A program made the translations under genes and the position numbers. The notes under the pieces are model-generated. The model saw only the letters and a list, made by a program, of their open reading frames with translations, did not search any database and was not told where the DNA came from. This document shows, in pieces, positions 34,183 to 43,445 of a stretch of 45,566 nt of DNA; positions within the stretch are counted from its first letter, which is position 1; each line of letters starts with the position of its first letter. The DNA lies in assembly GCA_050873965.1 (NCBI GenBank), contig JBNMJS010000004.1:1-45566 (forward strand), in the 5' to 3' direction. Origin of the DNA: UBA2883 sp050873965. GTDB taxonomy: Bacteria; Cyanobacteriota; Vampirovibrionia; Gastranaerophilales; Gastranaerophilaceae.

Positions 34183-35853
34183 TTAATCTTTTTTAGACAA
34201 TTTTTGAACATCATTTTTTATATCTTTGATTAATTGTTCAGAAACATCTTCCCATGTTTTTCTATCATGTTGTTTGATAATTTTTATTGATGGGTACCAT
34301 TCTGTTTTCGTTGTGTTATCAAACCATCTCCAATCAGGAGCATGACATAATAATAAATACGTTTTAACTCCTAACGCACCTGCCAAGTGTGCTAGAGCCG
34401 TATCAATTGTTATCAAAATATCCAGATTTTTTAATGCTGCTGCAGTATCGTCAAAGTTTGATATATCCTCTGTAATATCTGTTATTTGAGGATATTTTGC
34501 ACACATATCAAATATATCACCCATTTGGAATGAATAATATTTTGCATTTTCAATATTAAATAAATCTTTGAAATAGTATGGTGCATCAATTGTTCTATAA
34601 ACTGCATCTCTTAAAGCCATACCTTTGGCTCTCCAACAAAGTCCAATTTTAACATTATCGTTATTGAAATATTTTTCTTTAAAAATATTTTCTTTTTCAT
34701 TATTACTTATTAAATAATGTTCTTTTGCTGGAATATTATGGAAATTTTGATGTAATAAATATGGCAAATCCATAATTAGAGCAAATTTGTTGTATCGAAT
34801 TGGTGTACCTTGTGAAACTATTTCTATATTGGGATATTTGTCTTGTGGGAAAGAATTTTGAAATAGTTCTGTTAATATTGAAGGTGCACTATAAATAACT
34901 TTTTTGAATTTTTTTGCAACAAATGGTAAATATCTTATGAATTGAATATTATCGCCAAAACCTTGTTCTGATGATACAAATAATACATCGTTAGGATAGT
35001 CTTTGCCGTCCCATAGGTGGTTTTTATTTCTGTAAGTTAATTGTAGTGAACTTTGTCTGTTACTATAGTATTTATAACCTAGTCTTAGTTTCTTTTGTGC
35101 CATATAGACGGAACCAAGCGTATAATTATAATCCATTGAAGAGGTATGTTTTAATGCAATAAGTTTTTTTAGATATTTTTCAGCACCAACAAAATCTTCA
35201 CTTTGTTTGCAACAAACACCTAAGTTATAATATGCTTCAATAAATCCTAATTTTGTTGCTTTTAAAAAATATTTTTTTGCTTCTTCATAATCGTTATAAA
35301 TTGTTTCATATAAAAATCCTAATGAGTTGTATGTTATAGGATTATTTGGATATTTTTTCTTTAACTCATTACAACATTCTATTGATTCTTTTTCCATTCC
35401 ACAAACAACGTATATAAAGAATAGGCTTGCTAATGTAGATGCATTTTTAAATTTTTCTACTGCCATTTTGGCAATTCTGATTGCTTCTTCATATATGTCT
35501 AATTGTTTGTAGGCTTCAACGCATTTAGCATAGATTTCTTCAGTTTCTTCATATTTTGTTAGTTCTTCATATTGAATTGCAGCATCTTCATAATGTCCAC
35601 ATTGCATATTTATAGATGCTAAGAGTTTTAGTACTTCAACGCTTTTTTCTTTATCAAAAGAGTTTCGTATAAAATCGCATGCAGTTTCATAATTTTGCAT
35701 TCCAATATAAAGAATACCAATTTCTTTTAATAATTCAGGGTTTGTTGAATCTTCTTCCAACAATTTATTGATAATAAGTTGTGCGTATTCATATTTTCCG
35801 TAATAAACACATTTTTGAGCGAGTTTAATACGTTTTGTTTCTACAAAATTCAT
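34183..35853 (-). CDS. TPR-glycosyltransferase fusion, copy 2
   Basis: 556 aa. Residues about 1-270 are TPR units (YEYAQLIINKLLEEDSTNP, YEEAKKYFLKATKLG, FVGAEKYLKKLIALK). About 285-545 resemble a heptosyltransferase-like (GT9) fold: FVSSEQGFGDNIQFIRYLPF, IGLCWRAKG, YSFQMGD, ITIDTALAHLAGALGVKTYL and PDWRWFDNTTKTEWYPS. It probably glycosylates a protein or surface polymer, with the TPR part binding the acceptor; sugar unknown. It overlaps the copy 1 stop by 4 nt and is its tandem paralogue. Confidence 0.85.
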   Translation of the reverse strand: MNFVETKRIKLAQKCVYYGKYEYAQLIINKLLEEDSTNPELLKEIGILYIGMQNYETACDFIRNSFDKEKSVEVLKLLASINMQCGHYEDAAIQYEELTKYEETEEIYAKCVEAYKQLDIYEEAIRIAKMAVEKFKNASTLASLFFIYVVCGMEKESIECCNELKKKYPNNPITYNSLGFLYETIYNDYEEAKKYFLKATKLGFIEAYYNLGVCCKQSEDFVGAEKYLKKLIALKHTSSMDYNYTLGSVYMAQKKLRLGYKYYSNRQSSLQLTYRNKNHLWDGKDYPNDVLFVSSEQGFGDNIQFIRYLPFVAKKFKKVIYSAPSILTELFQNSFPQDKYPNIEIVSQGTPIRYNKFALIMDLPYLLHQNFHNIPAKEHYLISNNEKENIFKEKYFNNDNVKIGLCWRAKGMALRDAVYRTIDAPYYFKDLFNIENAKYYSFQMGDIFDMCAKYPQITDITEDISNFDDTAAALKNLDILITIDTALAHLAGALGVKTYLLLCHAPDWRWFDNTTKTEWYPSIKIIKQHDRKTWEDVSEQLIKDIKNDVQKLSKKD

Positions 35854-37496
35854 GAGTTACTGTATTCCTTAATCTTTTCATATATTTTATCGGCTTCAAT
35901 AAACCAATCTTGTCTATCAGTTTGTTTGAATAATTCTACTGATGAGTACCATTCGGTTTTTTTAGTATTTTTAAACCATCTCCAATCAGAACAATATGGA
36001 ATTAGTAAGAATGATTTTATGCCTAATGCTCCTGCAAGATGCAGGCATGACGTGTCAGCCGAGATAAATAAATCAACATTTTTCATTGCTGAGGCTGTGT
36101 CATCAAATGTTTTTATTTCAGGTTTTAAATCAATCATTTGAGGATATTTTTCTATCGCATTAAAAATATCATCAAGTTGAAAAGAGTAGAATTGAACATT
36201 TTTTAAATCAAAAAACTTTTTAAAATAATCGATATTAATTGTTCGATTGATTGCTGCTCTCATTCCAGCACCACCTGCTCTCCAGCACATTCCAATTTTG
36301 AATTTGTCAGTATTGAAGAATTTTTCTCTAAAGTATTCAAACTTATCTTTGTTATACGTTAAATATCCGTTTGGATATGGAATATGGTCAAAATCCATAT
36401 TTAGATAATATGGCACATCTGATGCTAATACATAGTAATCGTAATTTGATATATTAGTTAATTCATCATAAAATTCAATGTTTGGATATTTATCTTTTGG
36501 ATAACTTCTTTTAAAGAGTTCTAAGCAGTTTGTTCGTGTTAAAATTTTTATTGTTTTGAATTTATCAGTTAAAAATGGTATGTATCTGATAAATTGTATA
36601 TGGTCGCCATAACCTTGATCACAATAGAATAATAGAGTTTTATCGGTTTGTGTTTTACCATTCCATAGATTTTTTAGCGTTCTTATTTCTGGTGACTTTT
36701 CTCTTTTTTGAAAATATTCGTATCCTCTTTTTATATCTTTTTGTGTTAAATAAAGTGTTCCTAAAGATGCTTGAGAATATTCTTCTTGTGGAAGAAGTTC
36801 AATCATTTTTTTATAATTTTCTTCTGCTTTTTCGAATTGCCCAGTTTTTTGGTAACTAACAGCAAGATGATAATATGCTGATGGTGAACCGTTTTCTATT
36901 GCTGTTTTGTAGCATTCTTGAGCAAGTTCTTCATTGCAGTATGAAAATTCTTGCAGAGTTCCTGCAATAATCCATGCTGCTCCAGATTTAGGGAAAGATT
37001 GTATTGTTTTTGCACAGGTTTCTTCTGCTTTTTTAATTTCTCCAATATCCATGAAACTCTGAGTTAATCTTACCATTGCCGGTTCAGTATTAGGGTGTTT
37101 GCTATAAAATTTAAGAGCATAAGCATGTGAGAAATTATACATATTTAATTCTCGAAATGCTTGTATTATTTTGTCATAAATTTTAGGACTGTCTGCATCA
37201 TATTTGAATAATTCTTCGTATAAAATAATTGAATCATCGAATTTGCGTAATTTGTATTTGCAAAAGGCTAATGATGCAATTGTTGGTGCAGATTTACGTT
37301 TGCTGTAGGCTTTTTCTAATATTTTTTCAGCGCCTTTGTATTTATGTTGTTTGATATAAAGTCTGCCTAAGAATGATTGTATAATGTCATCATTAGGTCT
37401 TTTGGCTAAAATTTCTAGGTATATTTTTTCTGCAGCAGCAAATTCTCTTTTTCTAACGAGCATGTTTGCATGTGCTAATAGTTTCGTATTAATCAT
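35850..37496 (-). CDS. TPR-glycosyltransferase fusion, copy 1
   Basis: 548 aa. Same layout as the next gene: TPR units (FAAAEKIYLEILAKRPND, YKGAEKILEKAYSK, FEKAEENYKKMIELLP) up to about residue 275, then FYCDQGYGDHIQFIRYIPF, IGMCWRAGGAG, YSFQLDD, ISADTSCLHLAGALGIKSFL and SDWRWFKNTKKTEWYSS. It is first of the pair; the stop overlaps the start of the following gene (ATGA, 35850-35853). Both keep the D(T/S)xxxHLAGALG and DWRWF motifs, so both are probably active, perhaps with different acceptors. Confidence 0.85.
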   Translation of the reverse strand: MINTKLLAHANMLVRKREFAAAEKIYLEILAKRPNDDIIQSFLGRLYIKQHKYKGAEKILEKAYSKRKSAPTIASLAFCKYKLRKFDDSIILYEELFKYDADSPKIYDKIIQAFRELNMYNFSHAYALKFYSKHPNTEPAMVRLTQSFMDIGEIKKAEETCAKTIQSFPKSGAAWIIAGTLQEFSYCNEELAQECYKTAIENGSPSAYYHLAVSYQKTGQFEKAEENYKKMIELLPQEEYSQASLGTLYLTQKDIKRGYEYFQKREKSPEIRTLKNLWNGKTQTDKTLLFYCDQGYGDHIQFIRYIPFLTDKFKTIKILTRTNCLELFKRSYPKDKYPNIEFYDELTNISNYDYYVLASDVPYYLNMDFDHIPYPNGYLTYNKDKFEYFREKFFNTDKFKIGMCWRAGGAGMRAAINRTINIDYFKKFFDLKNVQFYSFQLDDIFNAIEKYPQMIDLKPEIKTFDDTASAMKNVDLFISADTSCLHLAGALGIKSFLLIPYCSDWRWFKNTKKTEWYSSVELFKQTDRQDWFIEADKIYEKIKEYSNS

Positions 37497-37643
37497 AGTA
37501 CTTCTTCATATCAAATTACTGCTTTATCGTACCATTTTTTCTGCACTTTCGTCAATCAACCTTATATTTGAATTTCATTAAAAAATAGTTAATTTTTTGC
37601 GTATTTTTCTAAATTTATATTATATTGATTATAGGAGAACATT

Positions 37644-38672
37644 ATGGAATACAAAGACTACTATGAAATATTAGGTGTAAAACGTGATGCAACTGCTGCA
37701 GAAATAAAATCTGCATACAGAAAATTAGCACGTAAATTTCACCCAGATGTAAATAAAACAAAAGAAGCAGAATCTAAATTTAAAGATATAAATGAGGCTT
37801 ATGAAGTTTTAGGCGATGACGCTAAACGTAAACGTTATGATAGTTTAGGTTCTAATTGGCAAGGTGGTTCAGAATATACACCACCACCAGGATTTGAAAA
37901 CTTTAGTTTTAATTTTAATCAAGGTGGTGGTGCTCAAAGCTTTAACTTTGGTCAAGATGCCGGAGGATTTTCTGATTTCTTTAGTTCTTTGTTTGGTGAC
38001 TTTATGGCTGGTGGTCAAACAAGAACTGCTGGTGGTTTTAATGGTTATGATTTTGGTAGAGGTAGAACTTCTCAGACTCAACAACGTCCACAAAAATCAG
38101 AGAAATTAGACATTATTAAAAATCTTGATATTACAGCAAAAGAATTATTTGAAGATAAACCGATTACTGTTAAATTTTCTGAATTAGAAAAATGTACTCA
38201 ATGCCCACCAAACGGTTTTTGTACTCATTGTGGTGGTACTGGTTTTGTTAATAATTCATCTTCTGTAAAAATTAAGTTGCCTAAAAATGTCACAGAAGGT
38301 CAAAAGATTAAACTAAAAGGTAAAGGTCGTGTAGATTCTTACGGCAGACGTGGTGATATGTATTTGGTAGTTCATATCAAAGATGGTGAATATCAAATTG
38401 ATGGAACAACTTTAATAAAAGAAGTTGAAATAACACCTACAGAAGCAGTTTTAGGTACACAAAAAGATATTGAAACATTACACGGCAAAATCAATATAAA
38501 AATTCCTAAAATGGTTTCATCAGGTCAAGCATTGAGATTAAAAGAACTCGGTTTACCTGACAAGAATGGTAAATATGGCGATTTGAAAGTTAAAATGAAA
38601 ATTGTTATACCAAAAGATTTAACTTCTAAAGAAATCGATTTGTATAAACAACTTGCAGATTTAAGAAAATAA
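37644..38672 (+). CDS. DnaJ-like co-chaperone with a reduced zinc site
   Basis: 342 aa. J domain (about 4-68) with YEILGVKRDATAAEIKSAYR and KFHPDVNK (HPD). A Gly/Phe-rich region follows (about 75-145: GFENFSFNFNQGGGAQSFNF). Canonical DnaJ has four CxxCxGxG; here only CTQC and CTHCGGTG remain, five residues apart, enough for a single zinc. Two C-terminal beta domains follow (VKIKLPKNVTEGQKIKLKGKG, GDMYLVVHIKDG, VLGTQKDIETLHGKINIKIP). It stimulates Hsp70 ATPase and binds clients. Closest type is between DnaJ and CbpA. AGGAG precedes the ATG. Confidence 0.92.
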   Translation: MEYKDYYEILGVKRDATAAEIKSAYRKLARKFHPDVNKTKEAESKFKDINEAYEVLGDDAKRKRYDSLGSNWQGGSEYTPPPGFENFSFNFNQGGGAQSFNFGQDAGGFSDFFSSLFGDFMAGGQTRTAGGFNGYDFGRGRTSQTQQRPQKSEKLDIIKNLDITAKELFEDKPITVKFSELEKCTQCPPNGFCTHCGGTGFVNNSSSVKIKLPKNVTEGQKIKLKGKGRVDSYGRRGDMYLVVHIKDGEYQIDGTTLIKEVEITPTEAVLGTQKDIETLHGKINIKIPKMVSSGQALRLKELGLPDKNGKYGDLKVKMKIVIPKDLTSKEIDLYKQLADLRK

Positions 38673-38694
38673 TTTTGACTTAAATAAAAATTCT

Positions 38695-38804
38695 CAAAAA
38701 AAAAAGCCTTTCGCAAGGAAGGCTAAAACTTAGAATTAGGAAGGGAATTAGGGTATATAGGTTAAAATAAATTTTGTGTTCGATTTATTGATTTCTTAAT
38801 ATCG
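38695..38804 (-). ncRNA. Candidate minus-strand small RNA
   Basis: Minus-strand promoter: -35 TTGGAC (38834-38839), 17-nt spacer, -10 TATATA (38811-38816). The terminator is AGCCTT/AAGGCT (38705-38724) followed by T10 on the minus strand only; the plus-strand exit is A-rich, so it does not end dnaJ. The about 110-nt transcript has no open frame (its ATG is followed by TAA). It carries a C-rich CCCTTCC stretch that could pair with Shine-Dalgarno sequences. No known family recognised. Confidence 0.5.
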
Positions 38805-38840
38805 CTTACATATATATAAAGTATATACAAAACGTCCAAT

Positions 38841-38887
38841 TTCAAGAGTGATTATTTTTGTTACAAAAGTTAATAATTGCTCTTGAA
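38841..38887. promoter_or_regulatory. Long palindrome between divergent promoters
   Basis: Arms 38841-38856 and 38872-38887 pair over 16 positions, two as G-T wobbles, with a 15-nt loop. It sits between the minus-strand -35 (38834-38839) and the plus-strand -35 (38908-38913), so it may be an operator controlling the kinase and the small RNA. Confidence 0.5.
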
Positions 38888-38907
38888 TTGTTTTTATTTA
38901 TAACATT

Positions 38908-38937
38908 TTGGACATTTTTTCTTTGCTAATTTATAAT
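38908..38937 (+). promoter_or_regulatory. Kinase promoter, leaderless layout
   Basis: -35 TTGGAC (38908-38913), 18-nt spacer, -10 TATAAT (38932-38937), then exactly 6 nt to ATG 38944. No Shine-Dalgarno sequence. Confidence 0.65.
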
Positions 38938-38943
38938 TAAATC

Positions 38944-40593
38944 ATGGAGAAGTTGGAGTTTTTTAATAAATTTAATAACCCAGTATTGGTAGTAAATAAC
39001 TCAACAATGAATGTTGAATATAGAAATAATGCGTTTAAACGTTATTTTGCTGATTTTACTACATTAAAAAAGTTTTCTCATAAATTGAATTGTGATATTT
39101 GTATGTTGGATTCAAGTGATTGGGAAACTCATTCTCCAATTATTCAAGCAATCCGTGCAAAAGAAAGTTTTGTTACTCATATTAGTTATCAAAATAAGAA
39201 TAATGAATACAGTTATTATGATATAAATGCTATTAAACGTAGAAAGTACACAATTATATTTTTTACAGATGTTACTGCTAGTGTTAAATATGAAAAATTG
39301 TTAGAAGAAAAGAAATCTGTTGATTTGAAATGTCAATTATTAGATGAAGATATTAGAAGTTTGGAATCTATTAAACAAAAGGCACAATCTCAAGCAATTA
39401 AAATGGCATTAATCAATAAAATATCTAATATTATGAGAGAATCAATTGATATCTCTTCAATTATATTGCCAACATTAAAAGAATTATCTATTATTTTTGG
39501 TGCATTTAGAGCGTATTATGCAGAATATAGTAGAAATATTTTTAAAATAACAGAAACTCTTGATGAAGAAGAAAAAGGCATGGCGATTATGTTTGATTCT
39601 CTTGTTATGAGAAAGATTGGTGATAAAGAAATTTCTCATACTAGATGTTTGAAAGAGTTTATCTCTGCCAAACCATTTAAAGAATCGACTCAAAGAATAG
39701 TTGTTCCTATTTATCACATGAATGAGTTGTTGGGTGTTGTTGTTTTGGTATCTAGACAACGACGTGAAATGAATGAAGAAATTGATATATTAGAAAATAT
39801 TTCTTCTCAATTGGGTACAGCGATTGTCCATGCCAAATTGTATAAAAAGAATTTGGAAACCGTGAAAGAATTAAAACGTACGTTGAAAGAATTGAATGAT
39901 ACACAATTGCAACTTATCAATTCTGAAAAAATGGCATCATTAGGTCAATTGATAGCAGGGGTTGCTCATGAAATTAACACTCCTATGGCTGCAATTAAAT
40001 CAAATAATGAAATATTTACTAAATTGATTAAAAAGATTTCGGATGAAAAATTATTAACGCTATTGAATGATATAAATTCAACTGATAAAGAAGCTATTCA
40101 GAGAATTAATCAAATCGTTGTTTCATTGAAAAAATTTGTTAGACTTGATGAAGCAGAACTTCAAGAGGCTGATATTAATAAAGAATTAGACTTAACTCTT
40201 GATTTAATCAGGCATGAAACGAAACATAGAATAACTGTTGTGAAAAATTATGGTGATATTCCTATGATTAAGTGTTATCCGAACATGCTTAATCAAGTTT
40301 TTATGAACATATTGGTAAATGCGTGTCAAGCAATTGAAAAAGAGGGAACTATTACAATAACAACTTCTTATGCTGATAAAGCTTTGAAAATAGCCATAAA
40401 AGATACTGGTAAAGGTATTGAAGACGTAAACAAAATTTTTATGGCTGGTTATACAACAAAGGGTGTTGGTGTAGGAACAGGTTTGGGCTTGGCTATTTCA
40501 TCTAAAATTGTAGCAAAACATAATGGAAAAATTGATGTAAAAAGTGAATTAAATGTTGGTAGTGAATTCATTATTACTATCCCTAGTGAGTAG
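38944..40593 (+). CDS. Sensor histidine kinase with PAS and GAF domains
   Basis: 549 aa, no transmembrane helix, so a cytoplasmic sensor. About 1-115 is PAS-like (FNNPVLVVNNSTMNVEYRN, IFFTDVT). A coiled coil follows (about 118-155), then GAF-like (about 160-300: RIVVPIYHMNELLGVVVLVS). HisKA has SLGQLIAGVAHEINTPM with His342. HATPase: N box with Asn455/Asn459 (NILVNACQAI), G1 DTGKGIED and G2 GVGTGLGLAIS. All key residues are present. No receiver gene adjoins; the single receiver at 19811 is a possible partner. It lies downstream of a palindrome and a candidate small RNA. Confidence 0.93.
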   Translation: MEKLEFFNKFNNPVLVVNNSTMNVEYRNNAFKRYFADFTTLKKFSHKLNCDICMLDSSDWETHSPIIQAIRAKESFVTHISYQNKNNEYSYYDINAIKRRKYTIIFFTDVTASVKYEKLLEEKKSVDLKCQLLDEDIRSLESIKQKAQSQAIKMALINKISNIMRESIDISSIILPTLKELSIIFGAFRAYYAEYSRNIFKITETLDEEEKGMAIMFDSLVMRKIGDKEISHTRCLKEFISAKPFKESTQRIVVPIYHMNELLGVVVLVSRQRREMNEEIDILENISSQLGTAIVHAKLYKKNLETVKELKRTLKELNDTQLQLINSEKMASLGQLIAGVAHEINTPMAAIKSNNEIFTKLIKKISDEKLLTLLNDINSTDKEAIQRINQIVVSLKKFVRLDEAELQEADINKELDLTLDLIRHETKHRITVVKNYGDIPMIKCYPNMLNQVFMNILVNACQAIEKEGTITITTSYADKALKIAIKDTGKGIEDVNKIFMAGYTTKGVGVGTGLGLAISSKIVAKHNGKIDVKSELNVGSEFIITIPSE

Positions 40594-40901
40594 GAAACCA
40601 ATAAGAAATATTAAGAACAAAATTAAGCTATATGTGTGTTTTAGGCTTAATGTGATATTAACTTTAAGATAATCCTAACAAAATGATAACAGGGTAGAGC
40701 GAAAACCAAAAAAGTATGTTAAACTACTATTACTATAAAGTGTAATTTTTACCCTTGATAGGAAACGGAAATAAAAACTATATGAAAACAATCTTAACAA
40801 AAGTACATAATCAACAAAATTTTAGCAATTATTCAATAACTAAAGTTTTTATATAGTAGTAAGTGTGGAATATTAAATATTGTATGTCGGAGGTTATCTA
40901 A
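40594..40901 (+). other. 308-bp gap before the HEAT-repeat gene
   Basis: No firm gene. It has an ATTAAGC/GCTTAAT hairpin (about 40623-40652), weak -10-like boxes, and a possible 24-codon frame (40782-40856, ATG...TAG) lacking a good ribosome site. GGAGGT precedes the HEAT gene start. Probably promoter and leader. Confidence 0.5.
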
Positions 40902-41759
40902 ATGACAATATCTGTAATTGGTAAGAAAAAACAAGTTAAAAAATCTTTTGAAGAATTATTATCAGATTTAAAAACAAGTAGTTCAGAAAAGGTTAGATAT
41001 AATGCAGCCCGTGTTTTAGGTGAAATGGGTGATTCAAATGCAGTTGAACCTTTGATAGACGTATTAAGAAATGATAAAAACGGTTCTGTTCGTTTGTATG
41101 CAGCTAGAGCATTAGGTGAATTAGGCGATTCAAAAGCAACTGAATACTTAATTGAATCCTTGAGAGAAGACAGAAACGTTGACGTAAGAGTGCGTGCTGC
41201 TCGTGCCTTAGGTCGTTTAGGTGGTAAAATCGTTGTAGAACCACTAGTTGAAGCATTGAATGATGAAAATCCGCAAGTTTGTATCACTGCGACAGATGCT
41301 TTAATTGAAATCGGTGACGTTGCTACAGATGCTTTGATGGGTTCATTAGACCACGAAAAAGTTAATGTAAGATGTGACGCTACTAGAGCTCTTGGTGAAA
41401 TCGGCAATAAAAAAGCAGTTGATAAGATTATCAACATGTTGTATGACGAATGGGTTAACGTTAGAATTTATGCTGTTACTTCATTAGGAAAATTAAATGA
41501 TACAAAAGCTGTTCCTGCACTAATCGAAGTTATGAAAAATCATAAAGAAAACGAATTAGTTAGAGCTGGTGCTGCTGCTGCATTAGGTGTACTTCGTGAC
41601 CAAAGAGCTTTACTTCCATTAAGAGAATTGATTATGGAAGCTGAAGAACTTGGTGAATTAGAAGATACAGCTTTGAAATCTTTCAAAAAGATTATGGCTG
41701 CTAATTGGCAATCAATTCCAGGTGCTACAGCACAAAAAAAACCTGTTAATGCTCAATAA
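40902..41759 (+). CDS. HEAT-repeat (PBS-lyase-like) protein
   Basis: 285 aa. About eight HEAT units of about 31 residues, for example VRYNAARVLGEMGDSNAVEP, VRLYAARALGELGDSKATEY, VRVRAARALGRLGGKIVVEP and VRAGAAAALGVLRDQRALLP. It is soluble, without a signal peptide. Repeats of this type occur in cyanobacterial phycobilin lyases and in many scaffold proteins; with no phycobilisome genes nearby, a scaffold role is more likely. GGAGG precedes the ATG and it has its own terminator. Confidence 0.9.
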   Translation: MTISVIGKKKQVKKSFEELLSDLKTSSSEKVRYNAARVLGEMGDSNAVEPLIDVLRNDKNGSVRLYAARALGELGDSKATEYLIESLREDRNVDVRVRAARALGRLGGKIVVEPLVEALNDENPQVCITATDALIEIGDVATDALMGSLDHEKVNVRCDATRALGEIGNKKAVDKIINMLYDEWVNVRIYAVTSLGKLNDTKAVPALIEVMKNHKENELVRAGAAAALGVLRDQRALLPLRELIMEAEELGELEDTALKSFKKIMAANWQSIPGATAQKKPVNAQ

Positions 41760-41791
41760 TTAACAGAAAAATAAAACTTACCAAATTACAG

Positions 41792-41820
41792 ACAGAGTGG
41801 AAATTTTCCACTCTGTTTTA
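41792..41820 (+). terminator. HEAT gene terminator
   Basis: ACAGAGTGGA pairs with TCCACTCTGT, followed by TTTTATTTT. Confidence 0.85.
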
Positions 41821-41908
41821 TTTTGTATGAAACTAATATATTAGTATTATTGAGTAAGGTTGAAAAATGAGTTATAATTATTAAAGTATAAATTAATGAG
41901 GAACGGTT

Positions 41909-42835
41909 ATGAGTGAATTTAAGATAAAGTTTCGTGGTGTAAGAGGTAGTTATCCTGTTGCTGATGCAAATTATTTGAAATATGGTGGCAATACGTCTTG
42001 TGTTGAAATTAATGTTGGTGGACATTTAATCATATTAGATGCTGGTACAGGTTTAATTAATCTTGGTAGTGAACTTATGACTAAGTATATTGAATCAGGT
42101 TCAACTATTACTGAAAGGACACCTGTTAATGCTACTATTTTGATTAGTCATATTCATCAAGACCATATTTTAGGTATTCCGTTTTTTAAGCCAATGCATT
42201 TGGCATCAACAAAATTAAATTTGTTTGGTGGTGTTGCTCAAGATGAAAAATTGGAAACAGAACTTTCAAAACTTTTATTTACAAAAACATTCCCATTAGA
42301 TTTAGGTGATATTGCTGCAGAATTAAAGATTCAAGATTTGAATGAAACAAATTATATTATTTTGAGAAAAGGTGAAAGTCCTATTGTTACTCGTGTATAT
42401 GATTTTTATTCAAGTCAATGCAATGAAGATGATGTAATTATTTCTTGTTATAAGTCATTCGCACATCCACAAAATGGAGTTTTTGTTTATAAAATATATT
42501 ATAAAGGTAAATCATTAGTTTATGCGACTGATAAGGAAAGTTATTCTGGTGGTGATAAGAAGTTGATTAAATTTGCAAGAAATTGTAATTTATTGATTCA
42601 CGATGCACAATATACAACAGAAGATTATTTGAGTTTATATACACCAAAACAAGGTTTTGGACATTCAACTTATGACATGGCATTAGATGCTAAAAATCAA
42701 ATCGGTGCAGAAAAATTGGTATTCTTCCATTTTGATCCATCTTATGATGACAAAAAATTAGATGAATTAGCATCAATGTACGAAAAAGAAGACGCTATAA
42801 TGGCAAGAGAGGGCTTAGAAATAGACTTATTATGA
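41909..42835 (+). CDS. Metallo-beta-lactamase-fold hydrolase
   Basis: 308 aa. It opens with FRGVRGSYPVADANYLKYGGN and has NTSCVEINVGG, ILDAGTGL, then the metal motif SHIHQDHILG (His81, His83, Asp85, His86). Later ligands: YATDKESY (Asp), LIHDAQYT (Asp) and FGHST (His). This arrangement matches bacterial MBL-fold phosphodiesterases (cyclic nucleotide or RNA-processing relatives). The substrate is unknown. It overlaps the next gene by 4 nt. Confidence 0.9.
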   Translation: MSEFKIKFRGVRGSYPVADANYLKYGGNTSCVEINVGGHLIILDAGTGLINLGSELMTKYIESGSTITERTPVNATILISHIHQDHILGIPFFKPMHLASTKLNLFGGVAQDEKLETELSKLLFTKTFPLDLGDIAAELKIQDLNETNYIILRKGESPIVTRVYDFYSSQCNEDDVIISCYKSFAHPQNGVFVYKIYYKGKSLVYATDKESYSGGDKKLIKFARNCNLLIHDAQYTTEDYLSLYTPKQGFGHSTYDMALDAKNQIGAEKLVFFHFDPSYDDKKLDELASMYEKEDAIMAREGLEIDLL

Positions 42836-43395
42836 TTAAAAAGTGGTTAATAGCATTTTTATTATTTACCTCAATTGTATCAAGTGGTTATGTAAAGCCG
42901 GTTGTATCTGGTTCATTCCAAATTGATGCGACAAAAAATTCTGTACTTCATAACGCTGTTGGTTTGAGGTATTTAGAAGAAAGATGTTATTATGCTGCTG
43001 TTCAAGAGTTCAAGATTGCAATTAGTTTAAATCCAAATAGTCAATCTGCTGCTGTTGCATATAATAATTTGGGTAGAACATATATGCTTTTGGGATTTGC
43101 AACTCAGGCTCAAGATTGTTTTGAAAGAGCGATAAAGTTGTATGGTTTAAACTTTGAGTATTATAAGAATTTGGCAGATTGTTATAAAGCGTTGAGAATA
43201 GATAAGAAAAAATTGATAGAGTATAAAAAAGCGAGTGGTAATCCATTAAATAAGATTATGTTAGGTCTGTTATACGTAAATACAGGAAACAAACGTGCAG
43301 GTATAATTGAGTTAGATTCTTTCTGCATGTCAGAACCTGATTTAATTATTACTGGTGGTGTAAGAGCGTATTTAAGAGATTTGACTAATAATTAA
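42832..43395 (+). CDS. Exported TPR protein
   Basis: 187 aa. An N-terminal signal sequence (KKWLIAFLLFTSIVSSGYV) is followed by about three TPR units (ERCYYAAVQEFKIAISLNPN, AVAYNNLGRTYMLLGFATQA, NLADCYKALRIDKKK). Start overlaps the MBL gene stop (ATGA), so the two are co-translated although one product is cytoplasmic and the other exported. Probable periplasmic scaffold. Confidence 0.85.
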   Translation: MIKKWLIAFLLFTSIVSSGYVKPVVSGSFQIDATKNSVLHNAVGLRYLEERCYYAAVQEFKIAISLNPNSQSAAVAYNNLGRTYMLLGFATQAQDCFERAIKLYGLNFEYYKNLADCYKALRIDKKKLIEYKKASGNPLNKIMLGLLYVNTGNKRAGIIELDSFCMSEPDLIITGGVRAYLRDLTNN

Positions 43396-43445
43396 ATTTC
43401 TTTAATGAAAATATTTTTATTGAGTTGTGTTTACATAGAAGTTGT

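Noticed and set aside
38696..38724. Hairpin as the dnaJ terminator
   Set aside because: On the plus strand it is followed by A, not T; the T run is on the minus strand.
40782..40856. Possible 24-aa leader peptide before the HEAT gene
   Set aside because: No ribosome site at proper spacing, and AT-rich sequence gives such frames by chance.
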